Shown: positions 43,439 through 52,596 of the stretch, piece after piece
How the letters are laid out: each line of letters begins with the position of its first letter
How positions within the stretch are numbered: position 1 is the stretch's first letter
DNA from: Pseudomonas fluorescens
GTDB lineage: Bacteria; Pseudomonadota; Gammaproteobacteria; Pseudomonadales; Pseudomonadaceae
Assembly (NCBI RefSeq): GCF_000967965.1
Contig: NZ_LACC01000002.1
Coordinates: 248,001-312,000, forward strand
DNA length: 64,000 nt
Direction: 5' to 3'
Made by a program: the position numbers and the translations under genes
The notes under the pieces: model-generated
The model's input: only the letters and a program-made list of their open reading frames with translations
Told to the model about the DNA's origin: nothing
The model's database searches: none

Positions 43439-45215
43439 CCCGCAACTGCTCGATTACTACCAGCGGGAACTGACCTGGCTGCGCCATGCCGGCGGCATTT
43501 TCGCCGAGCGTTACCCCAAGGTTGCCAGGCGGCTGGAGTTGTCCCCCGACGAATGCCCCGACCCCCACGTCGAACGGCTGCTTGAGGGATTCGCACTGCT
43601 AGCCGCCCGCCTGCAACGCCGGCTCGATGACGACTACGCCGAATTCAGCGATGCCCTGCTCGAACAACTCTATCCATTGGCGATGCGCCCGCTGCCGTCC
43701 TGCGCGATCGTGCAGTTCCAGCCGGACCCGAGCAAAGGCAATCTCGCTGGCGGCTACCCATTGCCACGGGACACGCCGCTGTTCGTCACCACCGGCAAAG
43801 GCGAAAGCATCCACTTTCGCACCAGTGCACCCGTGCGTCTGTGGCCGGTGGAAATCACCGAAGCATTGCTGCTGGGCAGCGATGAAGCCCAGGCCCTGAC
43901 CGGTGTTGTCCAGGCGCGCTCGGCGTTGCGCCTGGGCTTGCGCTGCCTCGGTGACAGCCAGTGGTCAACGCTGGGCATCGAACAGTTGCGCGTCCACCTG
44001 TGTGCGTCCCCGGTGGTCAACGCCTGCCTCTACGATCTGCTCGGTGCCCATGCCGTGAAGGTCCTGGCCGGGCCCGTCGGCAGCGTGCCGAAAGCCCTTG
44101 CCGGGCTGCCGCAAATCGTCGGTTTTGCCGGCGATGAAGGTTTGCTGCCGGACGAGGACGGCGTGCACCCCGGCATGCGCCTGCTCGCCGAGTACTTTGC
44201 CTTCGCGGACAAATTCAACTTCTTCGACCTGCCCCTGGCCGGCGCCACCAGCGACAACCAGACGCTGTACCTGTACATCGTCTTCGACCGCGCCCCGACC
44301 AATCGCCTGCACCTTCAGGCCAGCGATCTTGCACTGGGCTGCACGCCGGTGATCAACCTGTTTCCGCGAACCTCGGAGCCGCTGCGCCCGGACGGGACCC
44401 GCAGCGAATACCGCCTGGTCGCCGACAGCCACCGGGAAAACAGCGTTGAGATCCATAGCATCCGGGCGATGCGTGCCACCTCCAGCCGCGGGGTTCAGCG
44501 AGTACCGGCCTATTACGGCAGCCAACATGGCGGCGCCGATAAACAGTGCTACTGGCATGCCCGCCGTGTCAGCGGCATGACCCCCAACCGCCTCGGCACC
44601 GACCTGTTGGTGAGCCTGGTGGACACCCGATTCGACCCGTTGTCCGAGGCCGTCGACTACAGCCTCACCGCGGAACTGCTCTGCACCAACCGGCACCTGG
44701 CGCAAAGCCTGCCGGCCGGCACACCGTTAGGCTTTGAACGTCCGGGCCCGGTGGCCTGGGCGCGCCTGCGCAACCCGCCCAGCCCGCAAAGTGTGCCGCG
44801 ACTGGACGGTGAGTCGCGCTGGCGGCTGGTCTCGCAACTGACCCTCAATCATTTGTCGCTGGTCGAAGGGCCACAGGCGCTGGATGCACTCAAGGAAATC
44901 CTCCAGTTGCACAACCTGCGTGACGAGGCCAGCGCCTGGCGGCAAATCGAAGGATTGCTCAGCCTCGGTTGTGAGCGCGTCATCGCCCATGTCGGCGAAG
45001 ACGCCTGGCGTGGCTGGCGCAATGGGCTGGAGGTGCGCCTGCAACTCGACCCGCAGCATTTCGTCGGCAGCAGCGCGGTGTTGTTTTCAGCGGTGCTTGC
45101 GCAGTTCTTTTCACTCTATGCCACCGCTAACCGTTTCGTGCGCACGGCGCTGGTTCAATCGGACAGGGAGGTGAAGACATGGCAACCCCAAGCCGGCATG
45201 CCACTGTCCCTCTGA
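43422..45215 (+). CDS. tssF: T6SS baseplate protein TssF
   Basis: 597 residues from the ATG at 43422, with GAGG upstream; it overlaps the end of tssE by 17 bases. The N-terminus DPQLLDYYQRELTWLRHAGGIFAERYPKVARRL and the RPDGTRSEYRLVADSHRENSVEIHSI motif are typical of TssF (VasA/ImpG). With TssG and TssK it forms the baseplate wedge. Confidence 0.95.
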   Translation: MSDSIDPQLLDYYQRELTWLRHAGGIFAERYPKVARRLELSPDECPDPHVERLLEGFALLAARLQRRLDDDYAEFSDALLEQLYPLAMRPLPSCAIVQFQPDPSKGNLAGGYPLPRDTPLFVTTGKGESIHFRTSAPVRLWPVEITEALLLGSDEAQALTGVVQARSALRLGLRCLGDSQWSTLGIEQLRVHLCASPVVNACLYDLLGAHAVKVLAGPVGSVPKALAGLPQIVGFAGDEGLLPDEDGVHPGMRLLAEYFAFADKFNFFDLPLAGATSDNQTLYLYIVFDRAPTNRLHLQASDLALGCTPVINLFPRTSEPLRPDGTRSEYRLVADSHRENSVEIHSIRAMRATSSRGVQRVPAYYGSQHGGADKQCYWHARRVSGMTPNRLGTDLLVSLVDTRFDPLSEAVDYSLTAELLCTNRHLAQSLPAGTPLGFERPGPVAWARLRNPPSPQSVPRLDGESRWRLVSQLTLNHLSLVEGPQALDALKEILQLHNLRDEASAWRQIEGLLSLGCERVIAHVGEDAWRGWRNGLEVRLQLDPQHFVGSSAVLFSAVLAQFFSLYATANRFVRTALVQSDREVKTWQPQAGMPLSL

Positions 45216-46204
45216 GCCTGAGCCAACGACTGCGCCGGGATCCCCAGGGGTTCGAACTGTTGCAGGCGCTGTTGCTGCTCGAGCGCGAACATCCGCAAGC
45301 CGAATCCCTGGGCAGCGGCACCGCTCCGCAAGCGGAAGCACTGCGCTTGCGCGGCCCGTTGACGCCACTGTTTGCCGCCAGCGAAATCGAAAGCCTGACC
45401 CAGGAACCCGGCCAGCAACCGGTCCTCAGCACCCCGGTGTTCGGCCTCGGCGGTCCCGACGGCCCGCTGCCCTACGCCTATCAGGAATGGTTGCAGCAAC
45501 GCGCGAGGGCCAAGGATTACGCGCCCGCTGAATTTCTCGACCTGTTTCAGCATCGGCTGCTGAGCCTGCTGTACAAAGTGATGCGCAAACACCGGATTGC
45601 CGTGGGGTTCACCGTCCCTGGTGCCTCGGCGGTTCAGGCCCAGTTGCGGGCCCTGACCGGCCTGCTGCCCAAAGCCTTGCAGGAGCGTCAGGCCGTACCC
45701 GATTGTGCCGTGCTGGCGTGCAGCGCGCTGTTCGCCGATGGGCGCCGCTCCCTCGCCGGTTTCGCCGCCATCGTGCGTGAGCAATTCGAACTGCCGGTTG
45801 AGCTCAGCGCCTATGAAGGTGCCTGGCGCGAGATCCCGCCCGCCAGTCGCAGCCGCATGATCCCCGGCGGCCGCAATCTGCAGCTGGGTCGCACGGCAGT
45901 GGCCGGCACCCGGGTCTGGGATGAACACGCCGGCATCCGCCTGACTCTTGGCCCGCTGACCTCTGCCCAGGCGGCGCGGTTCCTGCCCGATGGCGAGTCT
46001 CACCCGGTACTGGCCAGCCTCAGTGCACTGTATTTTGGCCCGGACCTGGATTGCACCCTGGTGCTGCTGGTGCGCGGTGCCGGCCCAATCAAACTCAGTC
46101 GCCAGGCGCCACCACTGCTCAGCTGGAACGGCGGCTTGCAACGCCAGACCAGTCTGGCGGTGCAACGCATCGAAACCCGTCTTCGTCAGCTGGAGATCAC
46201 CTGA
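45179..46204 (+). CDS. tssG: T6SS baseplate protein TssG
   Basis: 341 residues, overlapping tssF by 37 bases in another frame, the normal tssFG arrangement. Signatures: FELLQALLLLEREHPQ near the N-terminus, VFGLGGPDGPLPYAYQEWLQQRAR, and a central FLDLFQHRLLSLLYKVMRKHRIA. TssG bridges TssF to TssK in the baseplate. Confidence 0.94.
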   Translation: MATPSRHATVPLSLSQRLRRDPQGFELLQALLLLEREHPQAESLGSGTAPQAEALRLRGPLTPLFAASEIESLTQEPGQQPVLSTPVFGLGGPDGPLPYAYQEWLQQRARAKDYAPAEFLDLFQHRLLSLLYKVMRKHRIAVGFTVPGASAVQAQLRALTGLLPKALQERQAVPDCAVLACSALFADGRRSLAGFAAIVREQFELPVELSAYEGAWREIPPASRSRMIPGGRNLQLGRTAVAGTRVWDEHAGIRLTLGPLTSAQAARFLPDGESHPVLASLSALYFGPDLDCTLVLLVRGAGPIKLSRQAPPLLSWNGGLQRQTSLAVQRIETRLRQLEIT

Positions 46205-46206
46205 AC

Positions 46207-48750
46207 ATGGAACTGGCCAGCCTGATCGGACGCCTCAACCCGGACAACCGCCGCGCCCTGGAGCGGGCTGCGCAACGCTGTCTGCAGCGAGGCCACCACT
46301 ACGTTGAAATCGAACACCTGCTGCTGGAGTTGCTGGACATCGAGGGCGGAGACTTCGCCTATCTGCTGCCGCGCTTCGGCCTGGAGCGCGACGCCTTGAC
46401 GGCGGAAATCAACAAGGCGCTGGAGCTCTTCAAGTCCGGCAGCACGCGCACCCCGGCATTGTCGTCGCACACCACCGGGTTGCTCGAAGACGCGGTGGTG
46501 CAGGCCAGTGTGCTGGGACTGGAGAGCATTCGCTCAGGGTTGCTGCTACTTGCCTTGATCGACCGCGATGAGCGCCGCAGCCTGTTGCTCAACAGTGCTT
46601 CATCACTGTTGAAGATTCCTCGAGAGGCTTTGCGCAGCAACCTGCTGGAATGGACCGAAAATTCTCGCGAGCACGTCGGCGGTAAACGTGCGGTGACTGC
46701 CGGCAACCCGGCGCCGAAACAGGACTCGGTGCTGGACCAGTTCACCCAGGACCTGACCGCCGACGCCCACGCAGGGCGCATAGACCCCATCGTCGGCCGC
46801 GACGGCGAGATTCGCCAATGCATCGACATCCTGCTGCGCCGTCGGCAGAACAATCCGATCCTGGTCGGCGCGCCGGGCGTGGGCAAGACCGCCGTGGTCG
46901 AAGGCCTGGCCCTGCGCATCGCTGCCGGCGATGTGCCGCCGTCCTTGCAGGAAGTCAGTTTGCGTGTGCTCGATCTCGGCTTGTTGCAGGCCGGCGCCGG
47001 GGTCAAGGGCGAGTTCGAACAACGCCTCAAAGGGGTGATCGACGCGGTGCGTAGCGCGGAAAAACCGATCATTTTGTTCATCGACGAAGCCCACACCCTG
47101 ATCGGTGCCGGTGGCGCGGAAGGCGGCAGCGACGCGGCCAACCTGCTCAAACCGGCCCTGGCCCGTGGCGAGTTGCGCACCCTGGCGGCCACCACGTGGC
47201 TGGAATACAAAAAATACTTCGAGAAAGACCCTGCTTTGGCGAGGCGTTTTCAGTTGGTGCAAGTCGAGGAGCCGGACGAAACCACCGCAGTGGAAATGCT
47301 CCGCGGGGTTGCCGCCAAACTCGAACAGCACCACGGCGTGCAAGTACTCGACGCGGCCATCCACGAAGCGGTGAAACTGTCCCACCGCTACATCTCCGGG
47401 CGCCAGTTACCGGACAAAGCCATCAGCGTGCTCGACACCGCCTGCGCCCGGGTCGCCCTCGGCCAGCACGACGTGCCGCCACCGCTGGAAAGCCTGCGTC
47501 ACCGGCAGAACAGCCTCAAGGATGAAGTCGAACGCCTGCGCCGCGAACAAGCCACCGGGCTCGATCACCGCGAGCGCATCACCCTGCTTGAAACCGAATC
47601 CGTGGCGAATGTGCAAGCGATCCGCGAGCTGGAAGTGCGCTGGAATGAAGAACGGGTTGCGGTGCGCGAACTGCTGGAAACCCGCAGCGAATTGCTGACC
47701 TTGAGCGAACGCGCCGACAGCGACAAGCCGGACGAAGCCATCGACAGCCGCATCGATCATCTGGCCGCCGAACTGGTGCGCCTGGAAGCCGGGCTCGACG
47801 CCATTCGCCAGGACGATCCGCTGGTGCCGGAACAGGTCGATGCAAAAACCGTCGCAGCCGTGATCGCCGGCTGGACCGGCATCCCGGTCGGCAAAATGCT
47901 CGCCGACGAAGCGCACGCCGTGCGCACCCTTGGCCAGCGCATGGGGTTGCGCGTCATGGGCCAAAGCATCGCGCTGGGCACCATCGCCCAGCGCCTGCAG
48001 GCTTACCGCGCCGGCCTCACCGACCCGCAAAAACCTGTTGGTGTGTTCCTGCTGGTCGGCCCTACGGGCGTCGGTAAAACCGAAACCGCTTACGCCTTGG
48101 CCGACGCGCTGTACGGCGGCGAGCGCAACCTGATCAGCATCAACCTCTCGGAGTACCAGGAAGCCCACACCGTCAGCCAACTCAAAGGCGCCCCGCCCGG
48201 TTACGTCGGTTATGGCAGCGGCGGCGTGCTGACTGAAGCGGTACGGCGCAAACCCTATTCGGTGGTATTGCTCGATGAAATCGAAAAGGCCCATCCGGAT
48301 GTACTCGAAGCCTTCTACAACGTGTTCGATAAAGGCGTGATGGAAGACGGCACCGGGTTGGTGGTGGACTTCAAGAACACTGTGATGCTCGCCACCAGTA
48401 ACGTGGGCGCCGAACTGTTGCTCGACACACCGGTGGCACAACTTGGAACCGATACCTTTAACGAAGCCTTGCACAAGGTGCTGCTGCAAGCCTTTCGACC
48501 GGCGTTTCTCGCGCGGATGACGGTGGTGGCATATCGGCCGCTGGATGAAGCGACGCTGGAAGGGATTGTGTTGGCGAAGCTGGAGAAATTGCGTGGTCGG
48601 TACAAAGCCGCGACCGGGAAGCAGTTTGAGTTCGATGCAGGGATTGTCCAGGCGGTGTTGGCCAAGTGCAGTGCTGCCGGGGCTCGGGATGTTGAAAATG
48701 TGTTGATGACGCAGGTGACGGGGAAGTTGGCGGAGTGGGTGCTGGAATAA
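46207..48750 (+). CDS. clpV: T6SS sheath-recycling ATPase TssH (ClpV)
   Basis: 847 residues from the ATG at 46207, two bases after tssG. An N-terminal ClpN domain (1-150) recognises the contracted sheath. Two AAA+ modules carry Walker A GAPGVGKT and GPTGVGKT and Walker B LFIDEAHT and LLDEIEKAH, separated by a coiled-coil middle domain. It disassembles TssBC after firing. Last of the conserved structural genes, with cargo genes following. Confidence 0.96.
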   Translation: MELASLIGRLNPDNRRALERAAQRCLQRGHHYVEIEHLLLELLDIEGGDFAYLLPRFGLERDALTAEINKALELFKSGSTRTPALSSHTTGLLEDAVVQASVLGLESIRSGLLLLALIDRDERRSLLLNSASSLLKIPREALRSNLLEWTENSREHVGGKRAVTAGNPAPKQDSVLDQFTQDLTADAHAGRIDPIVGRDGEIRQCIDILLRRRQNNPILVGAPGVGKTAVVEGLALRIAAGDVPPSLQEVSLRVLDLGLLQAGAGVKGEFEQRLKGVIDAVRSAEKPIILFIDEAHTLIGAGGAEGGSDAANLLKPALARGELRTLAATTWLEYKKYFEKDPALARRFQLVQVEEPDETTAVEMLRGVAAKLEQHHGVQVLDAAIHEAVKLSHRYISGRQLPDKAISVLDTACARVALGQHDVPPPLESLRHRQNSLKDEVERLRREQATGLDHRERITLLETESVANVQAIRELEVRWNEERVAVRELLETRSELLTLSERADSDKPDEAIDSRIDHLAAELVRLEAGLDAIRQDDPLVPEQVDAKTVAAVIAGWTGIPVGKMLADEAHAVRTLGQRMGLRVMGQSIALGTIAQRLQAYRAGLTDPQKPVGVFLLVGPTGVGKTETAYALADALYGGERNLISINLSEYQEAHTVSQLKGAPPGYVGYGSGGVLTEAVRRKPYSVVLLDEIEKAHPDVLEAFYNVFDKGVMEDGTGLVVDFKNTVMLATSNVGAELLLDTPVAQLGTDTFNEALHKVLLQAFRPAFLARMTVVAYRPLDEATLEGIVLAKLEKLRGRYKAATGKQFEFDAGIVQAVLAKCSAAGARDVENVLMTQVTGKLAEWVLE

Positions 48751-48827
48751 ATGTCCTCATCCGGTTGTCCGGTGATGATAAAGCGGGTCATTTGAATGCT
48801 TTTTCTTTTACAGGAGTGACGAAAATC

Positions 48828-49322
48828 ATGGCTTATGCGCAATCCACACTCACGGCGGCAAATATTTCCACACATGATCCCTGGACGCCCATGGTGAACT
48901 CGATCATCAACACCGGAAAAATCTACGGTGAGGACGTGGAGGTGATCGGCGCAGTTGGCGGTACCGGGCTGGTGACTAGTACCCGCTCCGGAATGCTAGT
49001 ACTTAACGGTCTCAAGATCGGTCAGAACAACGCTCATATATCAATTGTCCCCAATGACTCAGGGATGTGGACTTATTTCCATATCACGTTGGTCGGAGGA
49101 AAAAACAATGGCTCGATCTATTACCAACTTGAAGTTGACGAAGACGACGAGCTTGATGTTAAAACATCGTCAAAAAGCCTGATGAAAGAAGAAGGCAAAA
49201 AAGCAAAAATATCCGCCGCCACCCATACAATCACCTCACAACCGGGGAACTTGCTGAAGGAGGTAAAGATATTGATGCAAAAATTGATCAAGACAAAATT
49301 TTCAGTAGGTGAAGCGACTTAG
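48828..49322 (+). CDS. Unrecognised protein upstream of the CdtB-like effector
   Basis: 164 residues from the ATG at 48828, which has AGGAG upstream. I recognise no family. The N-terminal two thirds look beta-rich (GEDVEVIGAVGGTGLVTSTRSGMLVLNGLKIG; MWTYFHITLVGG; IYYQLEVDEDDELDV) and the last 45 residues are lysine-rich with a probable helix (LLKEVKILMQKLIKTKF). There is no signal peptide or membrane helix. Base composition is far below its neighbours (38-43% G+C in counted lines against about 70% in clpV), as in the next gene, so the two probably arrived together. Position suggests an immunity protein or a loading adaptor; neither is shown. An upstream in-frame start at 48735 would overlap clpV and is rejected. 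Confidence 0.72.
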   Translation: MAYAQSTLTAANISTHDPWTPMVNSIINTGKIYGEDVEVIGAVGGTGLVTSTRSGMLVLNGLKIGQNNAHISIVPNDSGMWTYFHITLVGGKNNGSIYYQLEVDEDDELDVKTSSKSLMKEEGKKAKISAATHTITSQPGNLLKEVKILMQKLIKTKFSVGEAT

Positions 49323-49356
49323 TCAAGCCATCCAGATGGGCGAAAGGGGTTATTAC

Positions 49357-50007
49357 ATGCTTACTTGTGTGACATGGAATACGCAAGGCAGTAACGCTGT
49401 TGAAATGCATGTGGAAAAACTGCTCACCGACGGCGCCGACATTATTTTTTTACAAGAGTCGGCCGAGTCGGGGGATGTTCAAGGATATACCTATGACTTT
49501 CAGGGACGCACAGGAACTTCCAGCCGGCCCGGGATTTTGTATAGCGGTACACGATCGCGCTGGCATGGCGGCTACCAGGGTGCTACCAGTGTACTTACTC
49601 GCCAGGGATTGGGTGCAACGGCATCGAATATCATCGTTCACCCGGACGGAGTGAGTCGAGGAGTCCTGTATACAACCATTGCCCGTGGGGGAGCGACGCT
49701 TTATTTATGTACCATTCATGCATGGTCGCCGACAGGAAATGACTGGGACTTGATAGCAGGAAACCTTATGGGTCGAATTATCGCGCTGGTAGGTGCCAAT
49801 CCCGTCATTGTGGGAGGAGACTTCAATCAAGCAGCGGGAAGATCTGCTATTGGGGCATGGGCCATACCGGGTAGTTCGCACTTCGGCGGGGGCGCTCTGG
49901 ATGGATTCTGGCTATATAACTTTCCCGCAGGAGCCGTTAATTCTTGTGGATTATATGCCTCAAGCAAAGGCGACCATTATCCCGCCTGGGCTCAAATAAA
50001 CATATGA
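49357..50007 (+). CDS. CdtB-like endonuclease/exonuclease/phosphatase protein, candidate T6SS effector
   Basis: 216 residues from the ATG at 49357, with a GGGG ribosome site seven bases upstream; in-frame starts at 49309 and 49336 lack one. The whole protein is one EEP/DNase I-type domain closest in motif layout to CdtB, the nuclease subunit of cytolethal distending toxin: TWNTQG (Asn8), FLQES (Glu34), SRPGILY (Arg57), TIHAW (His121), GGDFNQ (Asp155, Asn157), LDGF (Asp182) and GDHYPA (Asp206, His207). All metal and catalytic positions of the fold are filled. It begins directly with the domain and has no secretion signal, so export through Hcp or VgrG is plausible. It lies between clpV and vgrG with low G+C and ends 10 bases before vgrG. 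DNA or phosphoinositide cleavage is possible. Confidence 0.85.
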   Translation: MLTCVTWNTQGSNAVEMHVEKLLTDGADIIFLQESAESGDVQGYTYDFQGRTGTSSRPGILYSGTRSRWHGGYQGATSVLTRQGLGATASNIIVHPDGVSRGVLYTTIARGGATLYLCTIHAWSPTGNDWDLIAGNLMGRIIALVGANPVIVGGDFNQAAGRSAIGAWAIPGSSHFGGGALDGFWLYNFPAGAVNSCGLYASSKGDHYPAWAQINI

Positions 50008-50017
50008 CCAGATTCTA

Positions 50018-52027
50018 ATGCCGCGCGCCATCGATACAACTACCAGCCTTTCCCTGACCGCCTCATCGTTAGCGGCACTTTATCCTGAGTCCATTTCCGG
50101 TGAGGAACCCCTCAACGGCCTCGGCAAGCAGACTTTGAATGGCCTCAATGACGGCACCTCATTAACCCTGACCACCGCCGTTGCCACCCACGTCACGACC
50201 ACCCTGCACAACGACGCCCAAACCCGACCTCTCGATGCATTGGTCGCCGAAATCCGCCAACTCCCGGCCGACGCCACCGCCGAACGCTATCAACTCGTGC
50301 TACGCCCGTGGCTGTGGTGGCTGACCCTGGCCAGCAATAACCGGGTATTCCAGAACCTCTCCACTTCAGACATCGTCACCACGATTTTCAAGGCCCACGG
50401 CTTTACCGATTTCACCCTGAAACTTACCGGCAGCTACACCCCGCGCGAGTACTGCGTGCAATACGGCGAAACCGACTTCGCGTTCGTTTCGCGCCTGTTG
50501 GAGGAGGAAGGGATTTTCTGGTTTTTTACCCACGAAGACGGCAAGCACACGTTGGTGCTGGGGGACAGTAACGATGCCTTCCCACAAATCCCGAACGGGC
50601 CGAAGGTAAACTATCTCGGCCAGCAGATGGGCGAGCGCGAACTGCATGGCATTCGCTCCGGGCAGGTCTGCGTGCAGGCGGTGGCCGGGGTGTATCAGGC
50701 GACGGATTACGAATTCACCACGCCGACCACTTCGCTCTACAGCCAGGCCGAAGCAGTCGCCGGACCGCGGTCGATGTACGAGCATCCGGGCAGCTACAAC
50801 GCCAAGGCCCGCGGCGATGCACTGACCAAGCAGCGCGTCGATGGTTTGCGCAGTCAGGAGAAGCGTTTTGTCGGCGAAAGCGACTGCCGCTGGCTGGTGC
50901 CGGGGCATTGGTTCACGCTGGCCGGTCACGATGACACAACCCTGAATATCGATTGGGTGGTGACGGCGGTGACTCACGAAGCCAGCCACGATCATTACCG
51001 CAACCGCTTCGAAGCGATCCCCAAAGCCACGCCATTTCGCCCTGCGCGAACAACGCCAAAACCACGCATGCACACCCAGACCGCCATCGTCGTGGGCAAG
51101 TCCGGCGAAGAGATCTGGACCGACGAATACGGCCGCATCAAATTGCAGTTTCCCTGGGACCGCGACGGCAAAAACGATGAAACCAGCTCCTGCTGGGTGC
51201 GAGTGGTGCTGCCCTGGAGCGGCAAGGGTTTCGGCATGCAGTTCGTCCCGCGCATCGGCCAGGAAGTGATCGTGACCTTTATCGACGGCGACCCCGATCG
51301 GCCACTGGTGACCGGTTGCGTCTACAACGGTGACAACGCCCTGCCCTACGCGCTGCCGGCCAATCAGACCCAGTCCGGGATCAAGACCCAGTCGTCCAAG
51401 GGCGGCGGCGGTTTCAACGAGTTGCGCTTTGAAGACAAGAAGGACGCCGAAGAGGTGTTCCTGCAGGCGCAGAAGGATCTGAAGATCAACGTACTCAACG
51501 ACACCACTGCCACCGTTGGCCACGACGAAACCCTGACGGTGCAGAACGCCCGCACGCGCACGGTGAAGGAAGGCGACGAGACCGTGACCCTGGAGAAAGG
51601 CAAACGCAGCGTGACCATCCAGACCGGCAGCGACAGCCTTGACGTGAAGGACAGCCGCACGGTGAAAGTCGGCGCCGACCAGACCCACAGCACGGGCGGC
51701 AACTACGACCATACGGTCACCGGCAACTACAGCCTGACCGTGGACGGCAACCTGACCATCAAGGTGACCGGCACCCTGACCCTGCAAAGCGGCGGCAGTT
51801 TTGCGATCAAGAGCGGCGCGGACCTTGCCGCCGAGGCGAGCACGTCGATCAACCAGAAAGCCGGCACCTCCTTGAGCAACCAGGCCGGCACCGCGCTGGA
51901 AAACAAGGCGGGCACGACGCTGACCAACGATGCCGGGATCAGCCTGATGAACAAGGCCGCCGCCGAGCAAACCGTCGACGGCGGCGGCATGCTGACCATC
52001 AAGGGCGGGCTGGTGAAGGTCAACTGA
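50018..52027 (+). CDS. vgrG: T6SS spike protein VgrG
   Basis: 669 residues. A gp27-like part (LVLRPWLWWLTLASNNRVFQNLSTSDIVTTIF, YCVQYGETDFAFVSRLLEEEGIFWFF) is followed by the gp5-like OB fold (EEIWTDEYGRIKLQFPWDRDGK, WVRVVLPWSGKGFGMQFVPRIGQEV, DGDPDRPLVTG). After it comes a DUF2345-type repeat-rich beta-helix needle from about residue 480 to the end (VGHDETLTVQN, DHTVTGNYSLTVDGN). No C-terminal effector extension is present, so cargo must be separate. It lacks a clear ribosome site and starts 10 bases after the CdtB-like gene, so translation may be coupled. Confidence 0.95.
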   Translation: MPRAIDTTTSLSLTASSLAALYPESISGEEPLNGLGKQTLNGLNDGTSLTLTTAVATHVTTTLHNDAQTRPLDALVAEIRQLPADATAERYQLVLRPWLWWLTLASNNRVFQNLSTSDIVTTIFKAHGFTDFTLKLTGSYTPREYCVQYGETDFAFVSRLLEEEGIFWFFTHEDGKHTLVLGDSNDAFPQIPNGPKVNYLGQQMGERELHGIRSGQVCVQAVAGVYQATDYEFTTPTTSLYSQAEAVAGPRSMYEHPGSYNAKARGDALTKQRVDGLRSQEKRFVGESDCRWLVPGHWFTLAGHDDTTLNIDWVVTAVTHEASHDHYRNRFEAIPKATPFRPARTTPKPRMHTQTAIVVGKSGEEIWTDEYGRIKLQFPWDRDGKNDETSSCWVRVVLPWSGKGFGMQFVPRIGQEVIVTFIDGDPDRPLVTGCVYNGDNALPYALPANQTQSGIKTQSSKGGGGFNELRFEDKKDAEEVFLQAQKDLKINVLNDTTATVGHDETLTVQNARTRTVKEGDETVTLEKGKRSVTIQTGSDSLDVKDSRTVKVGADQTHSTGGNYDHTVTGNYSLTVDGNLTIKVTGTLTLQSGGSFAIKSGADLAAEASTSINQKAGTSLSNQAGTALENKAGTTLTNDAGISLMNKAAAEQTVDGGGMLTIKGGLVKVN

Positions 52028-52040
52028 GGAGGGTTACGCA

Positions 52041-52583
52041 ATGACATCGAGCAAACTTGATCTGGAGCGTGGCGACAGCCACCTCGACGGGCGCTTGCTT
52101 GAAGGCCGGCTGGAAGGCCCGCTGCGCATCAAGGACGCCGGTCGACCTCAGGCGAACCTGAGCTACAGTCAGGGCGAGCTACAGGGCACGAGCCTGCTGT
52201 ATTACCCCAATGGCAACGTCTCGGCGCAACTGCCCTATGTGCACGACAAGTTGCACGGCGTGGCCAGTTTCTTTGCGCCCGAGGGCGGGTTGCAACGCAA
52301 GGCGACTTATCGCCAGGGCCTGCTTCACGGTGAAGCGAACAACTACTTCCCTGACGGGCTACTGGCCGAGACGCAGTTTTACCGAGATGGCGTGCGCGAG
52401 GGGCGGTATCAGCGCTTTCACCCCAACGGTAAAACCGCCGTCGAGGCGCGGTATCTCAACGGTCAGTTGCTGGAACCGGAACAGGGTTTCGCCGCCGATG
52501 GGCGACCGCTGGACGCCGAGGGCAAGCCGATCTCGAGGGTACGCTGGTGGTTCAGGCGCTGGAGTGATCCTGCCGAGGCGTGA
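52041..52583 (+). CDS. YwqK/MORN-repeat protein next to vgrG
   Basis: 180 residues; GAGGAGG precedes the ATG and it starts 13 bases after vgrG. Repeated units of the form Y-x-x-G-x-L-x-G-x-x-x-x-Y/F-x-P-x-G (for example LSYSQGELQGTSLLYYPNG, ATYRQGLLHGEANNYFPDG, FYRDGVREGRYQRFHPNG) identify the MORN-like YwqK antitoxin family. Family members are often placed beside polymorphic or T6SS toxins and are predicted immunity proteins. Here it could protect against a VgrG cargo or take part in spike assembly; no toxin directly follows it. No signal peptide. Confidence 0.82.
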   Translation: MTSSKLDLERGDSHLDGRLLEGRLEGPLRIKDAGRPQANLSYSQGELQGTSLLYYPNGNVSAQLPYVHDKLHGVASFFAPEGGLQRKATYRQGLLHGEANNYFPDGLLAETQFYRDGVREGRYQRFHPNGKTAVEARYLNGQLLEPEQGFAADGRPLDAEGKPISRVRWWFRRWSDPAEA

Positions 52584-52596
52584 AGCCTTGTGGGAG

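Noticed and set aside
50366..51970. 534-codon open frame antisense to vgrG
   Set aside because: Shadow frame of the repeat-rich vgrG; no independent evidence.
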